DNA of 64,000 nucleotides. Origin: Arion vulgaris. Lineage: Eukaryota; Mollusca; Gastropoda; Stylommatophora; Arionidae. Positions 20,396-30,954 of the stretch are shown here, piece by piece; positions within the stretch are counted from its first letter, which is position 1, and every line of letters begins with the position of its first letter. Location: NCBI GenBank assembly GCA_020796225.1, contig CM036774.1, positions 28,176,791 to 28,240,790 of the forward strand, read 5' to 3'. The position numbers were made by a program, and so were the translations under genes. Under the pieces are notes generated by a model. That model made no database searches, had not been told where the DNA came from, and was given only the letters and a program-made list of their open reading frames with translations.

Positions 20396-20664
20396 TCAAC
20401 ACTTGTATACATTTTGGTAACTGACTTGAAAACACAATAAATATGACCAATAAAAATACCATTATTTTTGCTTTAAACCGATAACATCTGGTTTGTGAAT
20501 AAGCTTACTGTCTTAAATTAAAATCTCCTGCGAAACAGAAAGGAGAATGTAAATATAAAGCTTGTTTAACTAGAAACAAACCATGACCATAGCTGCTTGC
20601 CATGAGCAAATAGGGCAATGATGCTCCCAACAGCTTCTAGAGCAAATGGTAAACCCATTTTCTT
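20396..20664. other. Unassigned AT-rich intronic stretch
   Basis: About 270 bases between two SINE A copies. No feature is recognised. Confidence 0.4.
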
Positions 20665-20667
20665 CTT

Positions 20668-20912
20668 CTTCAAACGCTCCGTATCAATCACTTGTTAAAT
20701 TACTCTTTGTGATTTGTATGTGATCAGAGCCTAAAAGCGATTGTGCATTGTGCCAGTTATGATGCGCCTACAAGTAGATCAGCACATCCGATTACTGCAT
20801 TGCTTTTTATTTACTATGGTAGTTTCCCTACTTCAGTCGCTCTCACCGACAGGCCTTGTAGGTCGCAGTGTTACTATTCTTTGCTTCCCTTGTAGACCCT
20901 GGCAACACACGG
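20668..20912 (-). mobile_element. SINE family A copy
   Basis: Reverse copy: ttcaaacgctccgtatcaat, gatcagagcctaaaagcgat, tttatttactatggtagttt, ggtcgcagtgttactattct. This is the third same-orientation copy within 1.4 kb. Confidence 0.82.
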
Positions 20913-21002
20913 TGAATAAACCAATTTAGGAAATTCTGTTTATCATAAAGTTATTAATTGGGACTGTTTTAATTATAAAATTTCATTTGTTTCCTTTACT
21001 AG

Positions 21003-24000
21003 TACCTCCACCATCGAGACCAACCGCTCCTAAACCAGATTTAAGTAGCGCAGGCACTTCATCTCCAGTTCCAGAAGCAATCAACATGGGGGCTGTTCCA
21101 TCGGAGGAAGAGCTTTACTCATTGCCAATGCCAAATCAGTCACTGCCATCAACTCAGTTTCAAAACCTTCCTCCAAAATTTGAGGGACCCAAACTGAAGG
21201 ACTACCTGCCTTTTATGAAGCCAAGAAGTTTTGGCCAAACTTCTCCAACAGGAGCTACAGAATGCTCCATTACCTGCTTCTAGTCCTTTAGACATGTCCC
21301 AATTTGATACTGGGGATTTCAGCATGTCACAAAGATACCCAGGTTTGGATCCTAGTCTGGCATCAGTGTTGCCTGCAACACTAGCTCAGTATTTGTCATC
21401 AGTGTCATCTGCATCGACATCTATTGCAGGGGGTGCTCGATATTCACCTTCACAATCTCCCTCACCCCAACATACCCCCAACTGCTACTCCTCCAAGACA
21501 TTCCCCATCCCCACTTGCCACCCCTCCTCCTAGCCCAGCTGTAATGCAAGGACCACAAGCTTCAGGGGGGTACTCACAACCACAGGGAGTGCAACCGCAG
21601 GGAGTAGTGCCCACAAATGCTAGACATTCGAATCCATTGCCTGTCGATACTTACCGATCTCAACCACCATCTCAAACTCATAGTGAAATGATTCCTCAAC
21701 AACACATACATATGACTTATGAGCAACCCCACATCCAACCAAATGCCAGCATGTATGCAACTCTACCCCCTAAACGCCCATGAGGCACAGTTCCTCCTGG
21801 CGCTTTTCACTAGTGGAGCAGCGCCCCAACAGACTTATGATCATTATGGGCACATCTCTGGCTGAGTCACTCTCACAGTACCCAAATGTCTCAAGGCAAG
21901 CCAGTACATCAACGGTATCGTCTTACAGCCAGCCCATCTTCTCACCAGGACACGAAAGCAAAGATTTCAATTTCCCAAAAGAATTCTGTAACGCAGAATA
22001 TGCCGGAGCAGTATCTTCAGCAGTTGCCACAATGGGCATCACACGTACCACCTCAGCAGCAGCCTCAGTCACTGCCTGGGCAAATGCCTTTGCCTTCAGG
22101 CCAGCAGTATGAGATGCCAGGAAGCACACCTTCAGTGCAACAACCGACACCACAAACCATGTCCAGACAAAGTACCCAGTCACTGCCTCAGCAAATTCCT
22201 CAGCAGTGGCCGCAAATCAGTTTTAACCAAGGTCAGATGCCTTCAGGTCATAGTCAGATGCCTCTAGGCAAGTTCAAACTTCTACTATTGAGACTCCTTC
22301 ATTGGCCCCATTGCCTAACCAGTCATATAATGCAACTACCTATGGGTTGCAACAGCAACAAGTGGGTTCACAGCAAGTTGGGGCCCCAACAACAGCATCA
22401 TTTGGGTCCTCAGCAGCAGGTTGGTTCTCAACAGCAGCAGGTTGGACATCAGCAAAACACAGGCTGGTCCACAGCAGCAAGTTGGGCCTCAACAACAGCA
22501 GCCTGGTCCACAGCAGCAGCATTTGGGTCATCAACAGCAAGTTGGGCCTCAACAACAGCATTTGGGTCCTCAGCAGCAGGTTGGTCCACATCAGCAAGTG
22601 GGTCCTCAGCAGTCATCTCTAGGAGCAACTCATCCTGGTCTCTCTCAAATCTATGGCCCATACTCAGGCCAACAACAGCAGACTGGAGGATGCGCAGGAG
22701 CTGTTCCTCAAGAAATGAGATCAACCCCTACAAGTATAGCAATGTCCACGCAGTTGTCTGGTATCCACAGCAACCAGTCTGCAGTAGGAGGAAACAATCA
22801 GCAACAGACTGGAGGAGGGGCAGTAACTGCTCAGTTTGATACAAAGCAGCATGATGTAATACCTTACCAGACCGGTTCTCCTCATCAAAGTCCTTCAAGA
22901 AACATTAACCCTGACTATGATCATGACAGGATTCCAGTGACCAGTGTGGGCTACCGCTACGCCAAAGGCCAACACCCAGGATCATTAGTATCTGATTATG
23001 CCTACCAAGTCAGCAAGCTTTATCAGAATGTAGGAGCCAGTGTCCAACATCCCAACCATTCATATATTGGTGGCTACCAACATGGAATTGATCGGAGTTA
23101 TCAAACAGCACAGACTTTTGGAACTTTTACTTCTAAGGCTAATATCTATGGCCAGCCAGGTCTAGCTATATCCACTCAATCTCAGAGTTTTGGCACTCAG
23201 AACACAATGATTCATGGTCAGGGCAGCAACTTGCAGTCTCAGATCAGTCAGCAATCAGCTCAAGCAGGTCATTTGCTTCAGATGACAGGTCAGGTTCAAG
23301 CACCCCAGATACAAGGACAAGTTCAAGGCCCCACGCACAAGGTCAGTTTCAAGGACACAGGTACAGGTCAGTTTCAAGGACCACAGGTACAAAATCAGTT
23401 TCAGGGACCCCAGAGTCAAGGTCATGTGCAAGGACCCCAAACACAAGGTCAAGTTCAAGGACAACACATACAAGGTCAAGTTCAAGGAGCCCAAACACAA
23501 GATCAGTTTCAAAGACAACAGCTACACAGTCAATTTCAAGGACCCCAGATACAAGGTCAACTTCAAGGACCCCAGATACAAGGTCAACTTCAAGGACACC
23601 AAACACAAGGTCAACTTCAAGGACCCCAGACACAAGGTCAACTTCAAGGACCACAGAAACAAGGTCAATTTCAAAGGGTCCCAGACACAAGGTCATCTTC
23701 AAGGACCCCAAACACAAGGTCAACTTCAAGGACACCAGAAACAAGGTCAACTTCATGGACCCCAGACACAAGGTCACCTTCAGGGACCCCAGACACAAGG
23801 TCAACTTCAAGGATCCCAAACTCCAGGATCTTGGCGGAGGACAAAATTTACAGATGCAAGGTCAGTCTCAGGGCCCCCAAATGCAAAATCAGTTTCAGGA
23901 CTCACAATTGCATAGTCAAACCCACGGTCTTCACATGCAAGGACAGACACAAGGTCCGCAGGTACAAAGCCATTTCCCAGGGCAAGTTCAGGCACATCAG

Positions 24001-24348
24001 GGCTATTATCCATCCCCAGGAGGACAACAACCCTTGGGCCAGTCTCAGCATCCATCTAGTCAGAACACATTCCAACATATACCGCAACAGATTCCAAACC
24101 AGGGACAGCCTCAGCAACAGCTACCTTCTCAGCAGCTGCCTGCTCAGCAGTTTCCATATCTTCAACAAAATCAACCACAGTCAGGATTTCCTCAGCAACA
24201 GGGCATTGTGCCTCCATTGCACCATCAGGGCTTTCAGCCACAACACCAGCCTGGGATGCAGCAGCAGCAGACTCAGTTGCCACAGCAGCATCTTGTGGGG
24301 CCATACCACCCTCAGCAGCAGATGCCTATTCATGGATCATCTAACCAG
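21003..24348 (+). CDS. PTPN23: PTPN23 (HD-PTP) homologue, giant Gln/Pro-rich exon
   Basis: About 3.35 kb (roughly 1,100 codons) after acceptor ttcctttactag. It starts PPPSRPTAPKPDLSSAGTSS, matching the PPPRPTAPKP start of the proline-rich region of human HD-PTP, and ends HGSSNQ|gttggt. The middle is extremely glutamine-rich: GPQQQ-type repeats at 22,350-22,620, a Tyr/Ser/Gln-rich segment at 22,620-23,290 (for example DYAYQVSKLYQNVG), then about 18 copies of a 10-residue repeat of the QGPQTQGQLQ type (30-bp unit) at 23,290-23,820, and a Gln/Pro tail. In the family this region recruits ESCRT and endocytic partners and is normally Pro/His-rich. At least eight single-base frame changes occur (near 21.24, 21.49, 21.79, 21.85, 22.28, 22.42, 23.68 and 23.82 kb), yet composition and motifs continue across each, so they look like assembly indels. 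Confidence 0.82.
23290..23825 (+). repeat. 30-bp coding repeat (QGPQTQGQLQ type)
   Basis: About 18 tandem copies of a 30-bp unit containing caaggaccccagacacaagg and tcaacttcaa inside the PTPN23 exon. Being a multiple of three, the array can expand or contract without shifting frame. Spurious minus-strand frames (CLGSLKLTL type) arise from it. Confidence 0.9.
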
Positions 24349-24499
24349 GTTGGTCTCTTTTTTCTACCCGCGCAGAACTCAAGTGTCGTTATGGCATCTA
24401 ATTTGACTAGTTTTGCGAAGTCCTGCTTTCCTTATTCCCAGTGTCTCTACCATTCAGGCAAACCTAACTCTGACTTTAAAGAACTATTGTCTATTCCCA

Positions 24500-24770
24500 G
24501 GTGGAAGATGGAGTTGGTTGTCCACTCTGCCGGGTTTAGGGGTGGGAGCTTAATTTGCTCTAGGCTAGATGAGTCGCCTTGTTGTGTTGTGTTTGTGTAG
24601 TGTGGTCTTGATATTGTCTATCCATCTTTTCTTGGTCTTCCCTTAGCTCTAGTACCCGATCTCTTTTTTTTGTATGCTGTTATTGGTGGTTGGTTGTATT
24701 TCATTCTCATTAAATGTCCAAACCACTGCATTTGTTGTCTTTCAATGTATTCAGTCTTTAGATAACTTGT
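24500..24770 (-). mobile_element. LINE 3' fragment
   Basis: Matches 38,180-38,350 in the same orientation and 32,150-32,460 in the opposite one (gagtcgccttgttgtgttgt, gtatgctgttattggtggtt, attctcattaaatgtccaaa). It encodes the FGHLMRM-type LINE C-terminus on the minus strand. Confidence 0.65.
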
Positions 24771-24789
24771 AATTTAAATCTCCAAGTAA

Positions 24790-24950
24790 AGGATCAATGG
24801 ATGTTTACGTAGAATAGAGGGACTGAGATGGTATGATAAGATTACAAATGATGAACTCAGAGAAAGAACTAAGCTGGTACCAGTGGAGAAAGAGCTAAGG
24901 AAGAGATGCTGGCGATGGATAGGACACACATTGAGAAGACAGAAAGGAAG
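24790..24950 (+). mobile_element. RTE-like LINE 3' scrap
   Basis: Shares ggatgtttacgtagaatag, gagggactgagatggtatga and gataggacacacattgagaa with the RTE ends at 33.99 kb and, reversed, 47.15 kb (GLRWYDKITNEEL, RWIGHTLRR). Confidence 0.65.
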
Positions 24951-24954
24951 GATT

Positions 24955-25190
24955 GCTTACTTACCAATTTTAATCACTCTGTGATATGTTTGATCTTTGC
25001 CAAGAACGTGTATACGTTGCACATTTTTTGTGGGCTCCTAAATGCATAGACTTCTACACGCTTAGGACACATGCATCCGATTTCAGCCAAACTTTCTTAG
25101 TCGCCTCTTATGACATGCGTGGCAGGTAACAGTGGTTTTATTCTTTACATCCCAAATTTGGGCCCGGGTAACCAGTCGGGCCAGCTGGAG
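24955..25190 (-). mobile_element. SINE family E2 copy
   Basis: Reverse of the 18,701 element: tgatctttgccaagaacgtg, atagacttctacacgcttag, ttagtcgcctcttatgacat and the head at the right end (ttgggcccgggtaaccag). Confidence 0.8.
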
Positions 25191-25194
25191 ACTG

Positions 25195-25620
25195 ATATTT
25201 AAAGGATAGACAAGACCTGGAAAGAATTGAAAGGGATGTTAAAAGAGAGGAAGGGTTGAAAGAGGTTTGCTGAAGATTGCACATCGGACATATTCATACT
25301 GCTCTGATTTTCTGCAAGTATGTATTTCAGTGTGTTTAGGCTAACACCCGCTCTGTGTTGATTGATGTATCCACTGTGGTTTCTCTCATGGTTTCTATTT
25401 TTCTGCACCTATCGGTATGCATAAATTGCGCAACTAAGATAGAGAATACCCTTTATCTTCTTTGTTGAAATCTTCAGAGCTCATGCTTTCTTTTAGAGTG
25501 TTGATGATGTCACTTTTGTCCATAGAAAACCCATTCTGGATCGCAGCATTGCCCGCCAGTGCATCTGCTCTCTCATTGTCCTTCACCCCAGAATGACCGG
25601 GACAAAATAAAATTACAACA
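25195..25620 (-). mobile_element. LINE fragment with RNase H end (family RH2)
   Basis: The minus-strand reading includes PGHSGVKDNERADALAGN, the final RNase H motif, followed by a conserved tail. The same protein end lies on the plus strand at 28.83-29.3 kb (PGHSGVKGNERADALAG). Confidence 0.75.
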
Positions 25621-25648
25621 TAGCACTCCAGGTAGATTTATCCATAGG

Positions 25649-25848
25649 GCATTTCTCCTCCCGATCCAGAAGCATGAGCTTTCAGCTCTTTCGGTGCCAT
25701 GGACATCGTAACCCTTCTGGTTCGGTGCCACGAACACCGTAAATCTGGGGAATCTGGCTTTTTCTACTATCCTGCGGAATTGAACCCGCACACACAGAGG
25801 GATAGTCACCCGTAGTCCAACGCCTATGAACACGTTGGGCAGACGAGC
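25649..25848 (-). mobile_element. SINE family C copy with 9-bp TSD
   Basis: Target-site duplication atccatagg at 25,640-25,648 and 25,849-25,857. The body reads gatccagaagcatgagcttt, cacgaacaccgtaaatctgg, ggaattgaacccgcacac. Confidence 0.88.
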
Positions 25849-25857
25849 ATCCATAGG

Positions 25858-26142
25858 TTATAAAACAGGTCCCATGTTCAAGTTGAGCATGTACAAGAAC
25901 CCTTGGTAGTTCAAAATCAAGAAGAGCAGGCTGGAATGCCGCTGCCTGACAAAATTCATTTGCAAAAAAATAAAAATTCCTACAAAATATTTTCAGCATC
26001 TTCTAAATTATCATGGACCTCCGGTGCTACATAGTTTGTGCACTGCAGCTCAGATTTTCCGGTGTAAGAAAGAGATCGGAGCATGCATGGTTACTCACTA
26101 AAGTGAATTGATGATGGTCCTATCAATCAATCAATCAATGTA
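25858..26142 (+). mobile_element. SINE family D, 5'-truncated
   Basis: Starts in the body (caggtcccatgttcaagttg, gaagagcaggctggaatgcc) and ends in tgatggtcctatcaatcaat plus TCAA repeats. Confidence 0.78.
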
Positions 26143-26250
26143 ACTTATAACAGTACAAGAGAACTATAATAATAATTGTGGTTGCAAAACTGTCTCATTG
26201 CTCCTTTTTAAAAAAAGCATTTGATTTTATCTCTCTTTCTCTCTCTCCAG

Positions 26251-26359
26251 ACACCAGTTACTCTTCACTCGACTTTGTCTGCAAACATTGCTACTATGAA
26301 GTCTCCCTTACAGCCGACAAGTGTGTCTGGCACTGCGAGACCTGCAGTTTCTAGTCAAG
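26251..26359 (+). CDS. PTPN23: PTPN23 (HD-PTP) homologue, linker exon
   Basis: Strong acceptor (ctctctttctctctctccag) and donor (caag|gtaaga). It reads TPVTLHSTLSANIATMKSPL ... ARPAVSSQ in phase 0 from the Gln-rich exon and leaves in phase 1. The Ser/Thr/Pro-rich composition fits the linker between the proline-rich region and the phosphatase domain. There is no recognisable motif of its own. The assignment depends on position, splice signals and phase. Confidence 0.65.
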
Positions 26360-26504
26360 GTAAGAATTAAGGGCACACTTAAACTAGCTGCCATAGGTAA
26401 CATCCGTGCTGCGCAGCTGAACATTAATTTGGCCATGGGCAGTAGTATTATTGATATAAAAGAAGACTGCAGTAAAACTAGCAATGGTGAAACAAGTAAA
26501 AACA

Positions 26505-26585
26505 AAGTACTGTAGTTTTACAATAATAATACACAACAACGTTTCGACCAAAAGGCCTTTATCAAGCTCACTTCTTACATGGCAT
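26505..26585 (-). mobile_element. Penelope-like element terminal fragment
   Basis: Contains aagtactgtagttttacaa and aaggcctttatcaagctcac, the terminal sequence shared with 6.77 and 56.76 kb. It lies just after the 26,251 exon's intron start. Confidence 0.55.
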
Positions 26586-26599
26586 AGTTCATATAGAAT

Positions 26600-26885
26600 C
26601 AGAACAATGGCTCATACCTCTGAAGTCGGAGACGGCCCGCCTGTATGGAAAGGAAACCAATAAACGTAAGCAGGCTTTGCGCAAAAATCAGTCGAAGCGT
26701 CACACCAGGCACCATGGCTACGCTCTGAATTCATAGCAGCGAACAGAAGAAGAACCATGGCTGTAGGATAACAGTAGAATACAAACTGCAAGAAATGAAA
26801 CACTGCTGAACCTGCAGGTGGCTGGGACAACCAAAGGCTGATGGAGAGCGAACCTAGTAAATGCTGGCTAAAACCAGACACATCG
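26600..26885 (+). mobile_element. SINE debris including SINE E 3' piece
   Basis: The part at 26,795-26,885 (aaggctgatggagagcgaac ... aaaaccagacacatcgccga) matches the SINE E 3' half at 33.1 kb. The part before it (ctctgaagtcggagacggcc) resembles an unresolved repeat near 32,550. Confidence 0.5.
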
Positions 26886-26889
26886 CCGA

Positions 26890-27725
26890 AGGATAAGCAG
26901 ATTTATTAATCAACATCGAACACATGTTCGGCCGCTCATGCTACTGAATTTGTTGAGGCGGGGGTCGAAGCACTTATGGACATGTTTGGAGTGCTTTGAT
27001 GATAGTCCTCTATTAACTAAGTGATACCTGTCTGTGTTCAGTAAAGTTGAGTCAATGTCAGGGCCAGATGCTCCGTTCACCTTGTAGACCACATAAGCTA
27101 CATGGAGTTGCAGTAGTATTGGTTACTAAACTCATTGCACTCTGGGCAGACCCATAGATGCTCAGTCTCCCCAACAGATATCAAAGAGTATGCATACTGA
27201 TGGTTCCATGACTCGCTGATTAAACACACTCTCACTCTGCCCTCAGGCAATCAGTTCTACTTGCACAACGGGTAACTCCAAACTGGCTAAATCGCTTGAT
27301 CGATTCAACATCGATTTTAGTGTCCTCATCCAACAGACAGTCGCGAAGAGACTAAGAATATCCCTTTATCCATCTTCAACTCCCAACAATCGATGCTGTT
27401 GATGCAAGCCTGTCCACTCTCTCATTACCGTAAACACCCGCATGCCCAGGACAGTATATCCACGTAAACCTCTGGAGGTTAGAAACTTCTATAGACGACA
27501 TCCACTCATACGAAACCTGCCCTTCTGGATCTTGTGAAGCATCGACTGAGAGTCAGATACAACAATGGCCCCAGTAAATGAAGTCCCAGAAAGCCAATGG
27601 AGGGCAGCAGTGACGACCTCAACCTCCATCCTCATACTAGGAGTAGTTCTCCTGTACGCTTAACCTTACTCTTCAACAACCCTACCATGCGCATGCTGTT
27701 GCAGCTGTAGCGACTGATAACTGAC
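26890..27725 (-). mobile_element. LINE fragment with RNase H (family RH1)
   Basis: Reverse copy of the 49.03 and 11.95 kb elements: cagacccatagatgctcagt, aatatccctttatccatctt, tccactctctcattaccgta, tccactcatacgaaacctgc. The RNase H end GNERVDRLA-like lies near 27,410-27,430. Frames are broken. Confidence 0.72.
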
Positions 27726-27851
27726 TGCAAAGCGGCCATTACGCTACTGCAGCTCTCTGCCTGTAGTATAGCGACCACAATTGTTTTCTAAGATCTGTTT
27801 CTTGTCTTGAAGGAACAAGCTGACTGTTGACATTTTCTTTGGGTTTCACAG

Positions 27852-27985
27852 TTCCACCAAGACAGTCAAGATAGATAGTAAACATCTTCAAACATCCCAC
27901 CAGCTTAGACTCACCACAGGCAGCAAGAAGTTAGTTACTATGCAGAGTTCTTCACTAGATGATATCCTTTCATCTAGTCCTAATG
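27852..27985 (+). CDS. PTPN23: PTPN23 (HD-PTP) homologue, linker exon
   Basis: Acceptor ctttgggtttcacag, donor aatg|gtgagt. The downstream frame reads SKHLQTSHQLRLTTGSKKL ... SSSLDDILSSSPN, matching the DLLSSSPE element ahead of the phosphatase domain in human HD-PTP. The phase inherited from 26,359 gives VPPRQSR before a stop, and the main frame starts one base off, so a single indel near 27,875 is likely. It exits in phase 1, completed correctly by the exon at 30,030. Confidence 0.72.
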
Positions 27986-28029
27986 GTGAGTTGTTTGTGT
28001 TTGTGTGTGATGAAGGTATTTCTCATCTG

Positions 28030-28150
28030 TGTAGTTAATGTGTTATGTCTTTCTTTGCTAGTGCTCTATGTGTGTAGTTAATGTGTTGTGATGTTTTCCT
28101 TCATCAGTGCTCTATGTAGTTATTGTGTCTGTATTGTGATCTCAGTGTAG
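28030..28150. repeat. Short imperfect tandem repeat
   Basis: Two to three imperfect copies of a phrase containing gtgctctatgtgtgtagtta and atgtgttgtgatg, following the donor of the 27,852 exon. This unit resembles the 45-bp repeat downstream. Confidence 0.5.
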
Positions 28151-28159
28151 GTAAGACCT

Positions 28160-28665
28160 AGTTCCTTCCTTTCGCTCGACTTGAATTATTGTCAATATTC
28201 AACATTGTCTCTTGTTTTTTTTTGGCCCTCACACAGAGGTCAGTGTAGTTTTCTGTTGGTGTTGTTTTGTTAGGCCAGTGAGTTTGCCTCAGTGTATCAT
28301 ATTCAGGGCAGTCTTGAAGTATGGCTCTGCAGTCTGAAGTGCCTGGCCACATGGTTGAATTGCTATCCTTGAATTTTGTATACATGTCTTCCTGTGTCAG
28401 TGCTTGTGCAGTTAAGGCATAGTGGCAATGCCTTCCTTTCTCAGTGCTCTGTGCAGTTACGGTATAGTGGCAATGCCTTCCTGTGTCAGTGCCCTGTGCA
28501 GTTAAGGTATAGTGGCAATGCCTTCCTGTGTCAGTGCTCTGTGCAGTAGATATCAGTTCTGTGTAGTGCTCTGTAGTTGGTATATGGCAATGCCTTCCTG
28601 TGTCAGTGCTCTGTGCAGTTAAAGTATAGTGGCAATGCCTTCCTGTGTCAGTTTGGAACATTTTT
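28160..28665 (-). mobile_element. LINE C-terminal fragment with internal 45-bp array
   Basis: The minus strand encodes KFKDSNSTMWPG ... LQDCPEYDTLRQTHWPN, the Cys-motif end also found at 45.4-45.6 kb. Next to it, 28,385-28,650 holds about six copies of a 45-bp unit (tcctgtgtcagtgctctgtg ... tatagtggcaatgcct), which prolongs the minus-strand frame artificially. Confidence 0.75.
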
Positions 28666-28689
28666 TAACAGCAGGTATAAGACAGTTAA

Positions 28690-28835
28690 GGAGAGACCGA
28701 AGAATTAAGAGGGAGCAGATGATGGATGGTCTGACATGAGTCCAGGATCAGAACTGATAAGCTGAACCAGGCTGAGTTGTGGAGAAACATCTTCTCCTAT
28801 GACAGCAGGCATAGCACTTTATCGATTGATTGAAA
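28690..28835 (+). mobile_element. RTE-like LINE C-terminal fragment
   Basis: Matches the RTE end at 10.04-10.18 kb: gaggagaccg-like start, gagcagatgatggatggtct, gagttgtggagaaacatctt, gcaggcatagcactttatcg. Confidence 0.6.
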
Positions 28836-29645
28836 TTTATATCTTATTGCATGATACAGAAGATCAAGACCAGTTACGTTCAAAGGCAGTGGATGCAATT
28901 AATAAAAAACGTAACAATCCAGAGACTTACCTTCATCTTTGTACCAGGTCATTCTGGGGTGAAGGGCAATGAGAGAGCAGACGCACTGGCGGGCAATGAT
29001 ACGGTCGAGAAGGGGTCTTCTACTGAAAAAAGCAAATCACCAACACTCAGAGAAAACATGCACTTTGAAGATTTAAACAATAAAGATAAAGGGTATGCTC
29101 TATCTCGTGCTCAAGTTTGTATACCAATAGGTGCGGCAAGATGGGAAAACCATGAGCGAAACCCCAGTAGATACATCAATCAACACAGAATGGGTGTCGT
29201 TAGTCTAAACACACTGAAATACATGCTTGGGAGGAAATTTGAGCAGTTGTGGACATGTCCGATGAAGATGATCCTCAAATGTAAAACCCTGAGAGAAATC
29301 CAGTAGACATCAATCAACACAGAATGGGTGTCGTTAGTCTAAACACACTGAAATACATGCTTGGGAGGAAATTGGAGCAGTTGTGGACATGTCCGATGAA
29401 GATGATCTCAAATGTAAACCTGAGAAATCCCAGTAGAACACCATCAACACAGAATGGTGTCTAGTCTAACCACTGTAAGCTTAGAAATTGGAGCAGTTGT
29501 GACATGTCGAGGTGATCCTAAATAAACAGAAACCAGGATACATCAACAAAACAGAAAGTTGTTAGTCTAAACACACTGAAATACATGCTTGGGGGGAAAT
29601 TTGAAGCAGTTGTGGACATGTCCGATGAAGATGATCCTCAAATGA
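28836..29645 (+). mobile_element. LINE fragment RH2 with tandemly repeated tail
   Basis: Encodes FIFVPGHSGVKGNERADALA near 28,935-29,000, the last RNase H motif, then a basic C-terminal tail (INQHRMGVVSLNTLKYMLG). From about 29,160 the tail sequence (aacacagaatgggtgtcgtt ... ggacatgtccgatgaagatg) is repeated about four times with a period near 120 bp, the third copy heavily eroded. Confidence 0.78.
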
Positions 29646-29689
29646 ACAATCTTATTGTATGCTCTGCCGGTGTCTTGTTTCTGATGACA

Positions 29690-29958
29690 CCTGTGTAGTG
29701 CCGGCCCAAGGAAGCAAAGAATAGTACCACTGAAAACCTCAAGGCGAGAGGCGACTGATGTAGGACATAGGAAGCTAACGATGAGGACATAGGAAGCTAC
29801 TAGTAAATAAAAGCATAGAAGAAATCAAATGTGCTGGCTTACTTGTAGGCGTGTAACTGGCACAATGTACAATCACTCTTAGGCTCAGATCACATACAAA
29901 TCACACAGGGTTGTTAACAAGTGGTCAATATGGAGCGTTCAAGAAGAAAGTTTTTGAT
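29690..29958 (+). mobile_element. SINE family A copy
   Basis: Runs aagcaaagaatagtaccact, ctactagtaaataaaagcat, caatcactcttaggctcaga, aagtggtcaatatggagcgt to ttcaagaagaa, with a small internal duplication (gtaggacataggaagctaac repeated). Confidence 0.82.
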
Positions 29959-30029
29959 AAAGGACAGTGTCTTCTCTCTGATCATGGCCTCTGTCAATAT
30001 TAAGTAGCATTATGTTATATGTCTAGCAG

Positions 30030-30250
30030 GTGTGAACGATACGATCATATCTCCGCAAGTCCTGACTGATCAAGAGAGACAGCTTCAGAAGGAGGAAGCA
30101 CTCAAGAACCTGGCCGTCTCGACATCCGAGCCATATTCAAGTCAGGCGGCACTACATAAACTTTTAGCAGATGTAGAAGCTTTCGGCAAGTTTGTGGACG
30201 AGCTGTCAGTTACAATTCTTGGAGTATCTCGACTGGACACCGTCTGGAAG
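30030..30250 (+). CDS. PTPN23: PTPN23 (HD-PTP) homologue, pre-phosphatase exon
   Basis: Acceptor atgtctagcag, donor tggaag|gtaaat. It reads GVNDTIISPQVLTDQERQLQ ... LLADVEAFGKFVDELSV ... LGVSRLDTVWK, in perfect phase from the previous exon (ag|g completed as ggt). It matches human HD-PTP just before the tyrosine phosphatase domain (LRQLQQELEAFRGQLGDVGA ... LDTVWREL). The LDTVW signature is strong. The next exons should encode the phosphatase domain, but none is recognisable in the following 9 kb. Confidence 0.9.
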
Positions 30251-30407
30251 GTAAATGGTTTGTTGTCAGATATACAAGTATCCTGAACACCTCTGGTTTC
30301 CATTAACGCTTTCACCAAAGGGCAATACTTATGATTCCAATTAATAATAATTAGTGTTAGGAACAATTTGTTAGGAAAACCAAAATGAAAAATGAATATA
30401 AATGTTA

Positions 30408-30835
30408 ATAGATTGATTGATAGGACCATCATCATTGCACTTGTGAGTTATGTGTGCTCCAATCTCTTTCTTACACAGAAGATCTCAGTGGCAGTGCAAC
30501 TCCGTAATAATGCAGGGTCCCCATGTAATTTAGACGATGGTAAAGATATTTTGTAGGAATTTTATTTAAAAAATTTTTTCTAATGAATTTTGCCCGGGCA
30601 GCGGCTTTCCAGCCTGCTGTTCTCATTGTGATCTGCCAAGGGTTCTTTTACATGTTAAATTGAACATTGTACCTACGTGTTATCATCCGTCTCTGATAGG
30701 ACTAGGAACTTGATCTGACCTACACTGAGATCAGAGATCTATAGAAAATATTTTGATGGTTCCATGAGGGAGCGAACTGAGTACCTTTGAACGAGATGCA
30801 GCACCTATCCACTACACCATAGAGACCCTCCAAAG
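30408..30835 (-). mobile_element. SINE family D copy
   Basis: Starts with the reversed tail (gattgattgataggaccatc). It runs through ctgctgttctcattgtgatc and ctgataggactaggaacttg to the tRNA-like head at the right end (gagggagcgaactgagtacc, ctatccactacaccatagag). Confidence 0.82.
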
Positions 30836-30954
30836 TTTCATTGGGAAACTGAAAGATATTGGAGAGGGGAGAGAGTATATGATGTGGAGGTAGGATACTT
30901 GCCTCCTGCTCCATAGGGGCTCATTGTGTTCTCCACATGGGCTACGGGATCCCA

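Noticed and set aside
22340..24304. Minus-strand frames inside the Gln-rich exon (CLGSLKLTL, Val/Asp/Ala-rich)
   Set aside because: Antisense shadows of CAG/CAA-rich coding repeats; no domain.
6651..30250. PTPN23 locus as a pseudogene
   Set aside because: Splice sites are mostly canonical and most exon phases agree. Frame breaks are single bases with similarity continuing on both sides, as also seen in SLC22. Assembly indels explain this better.
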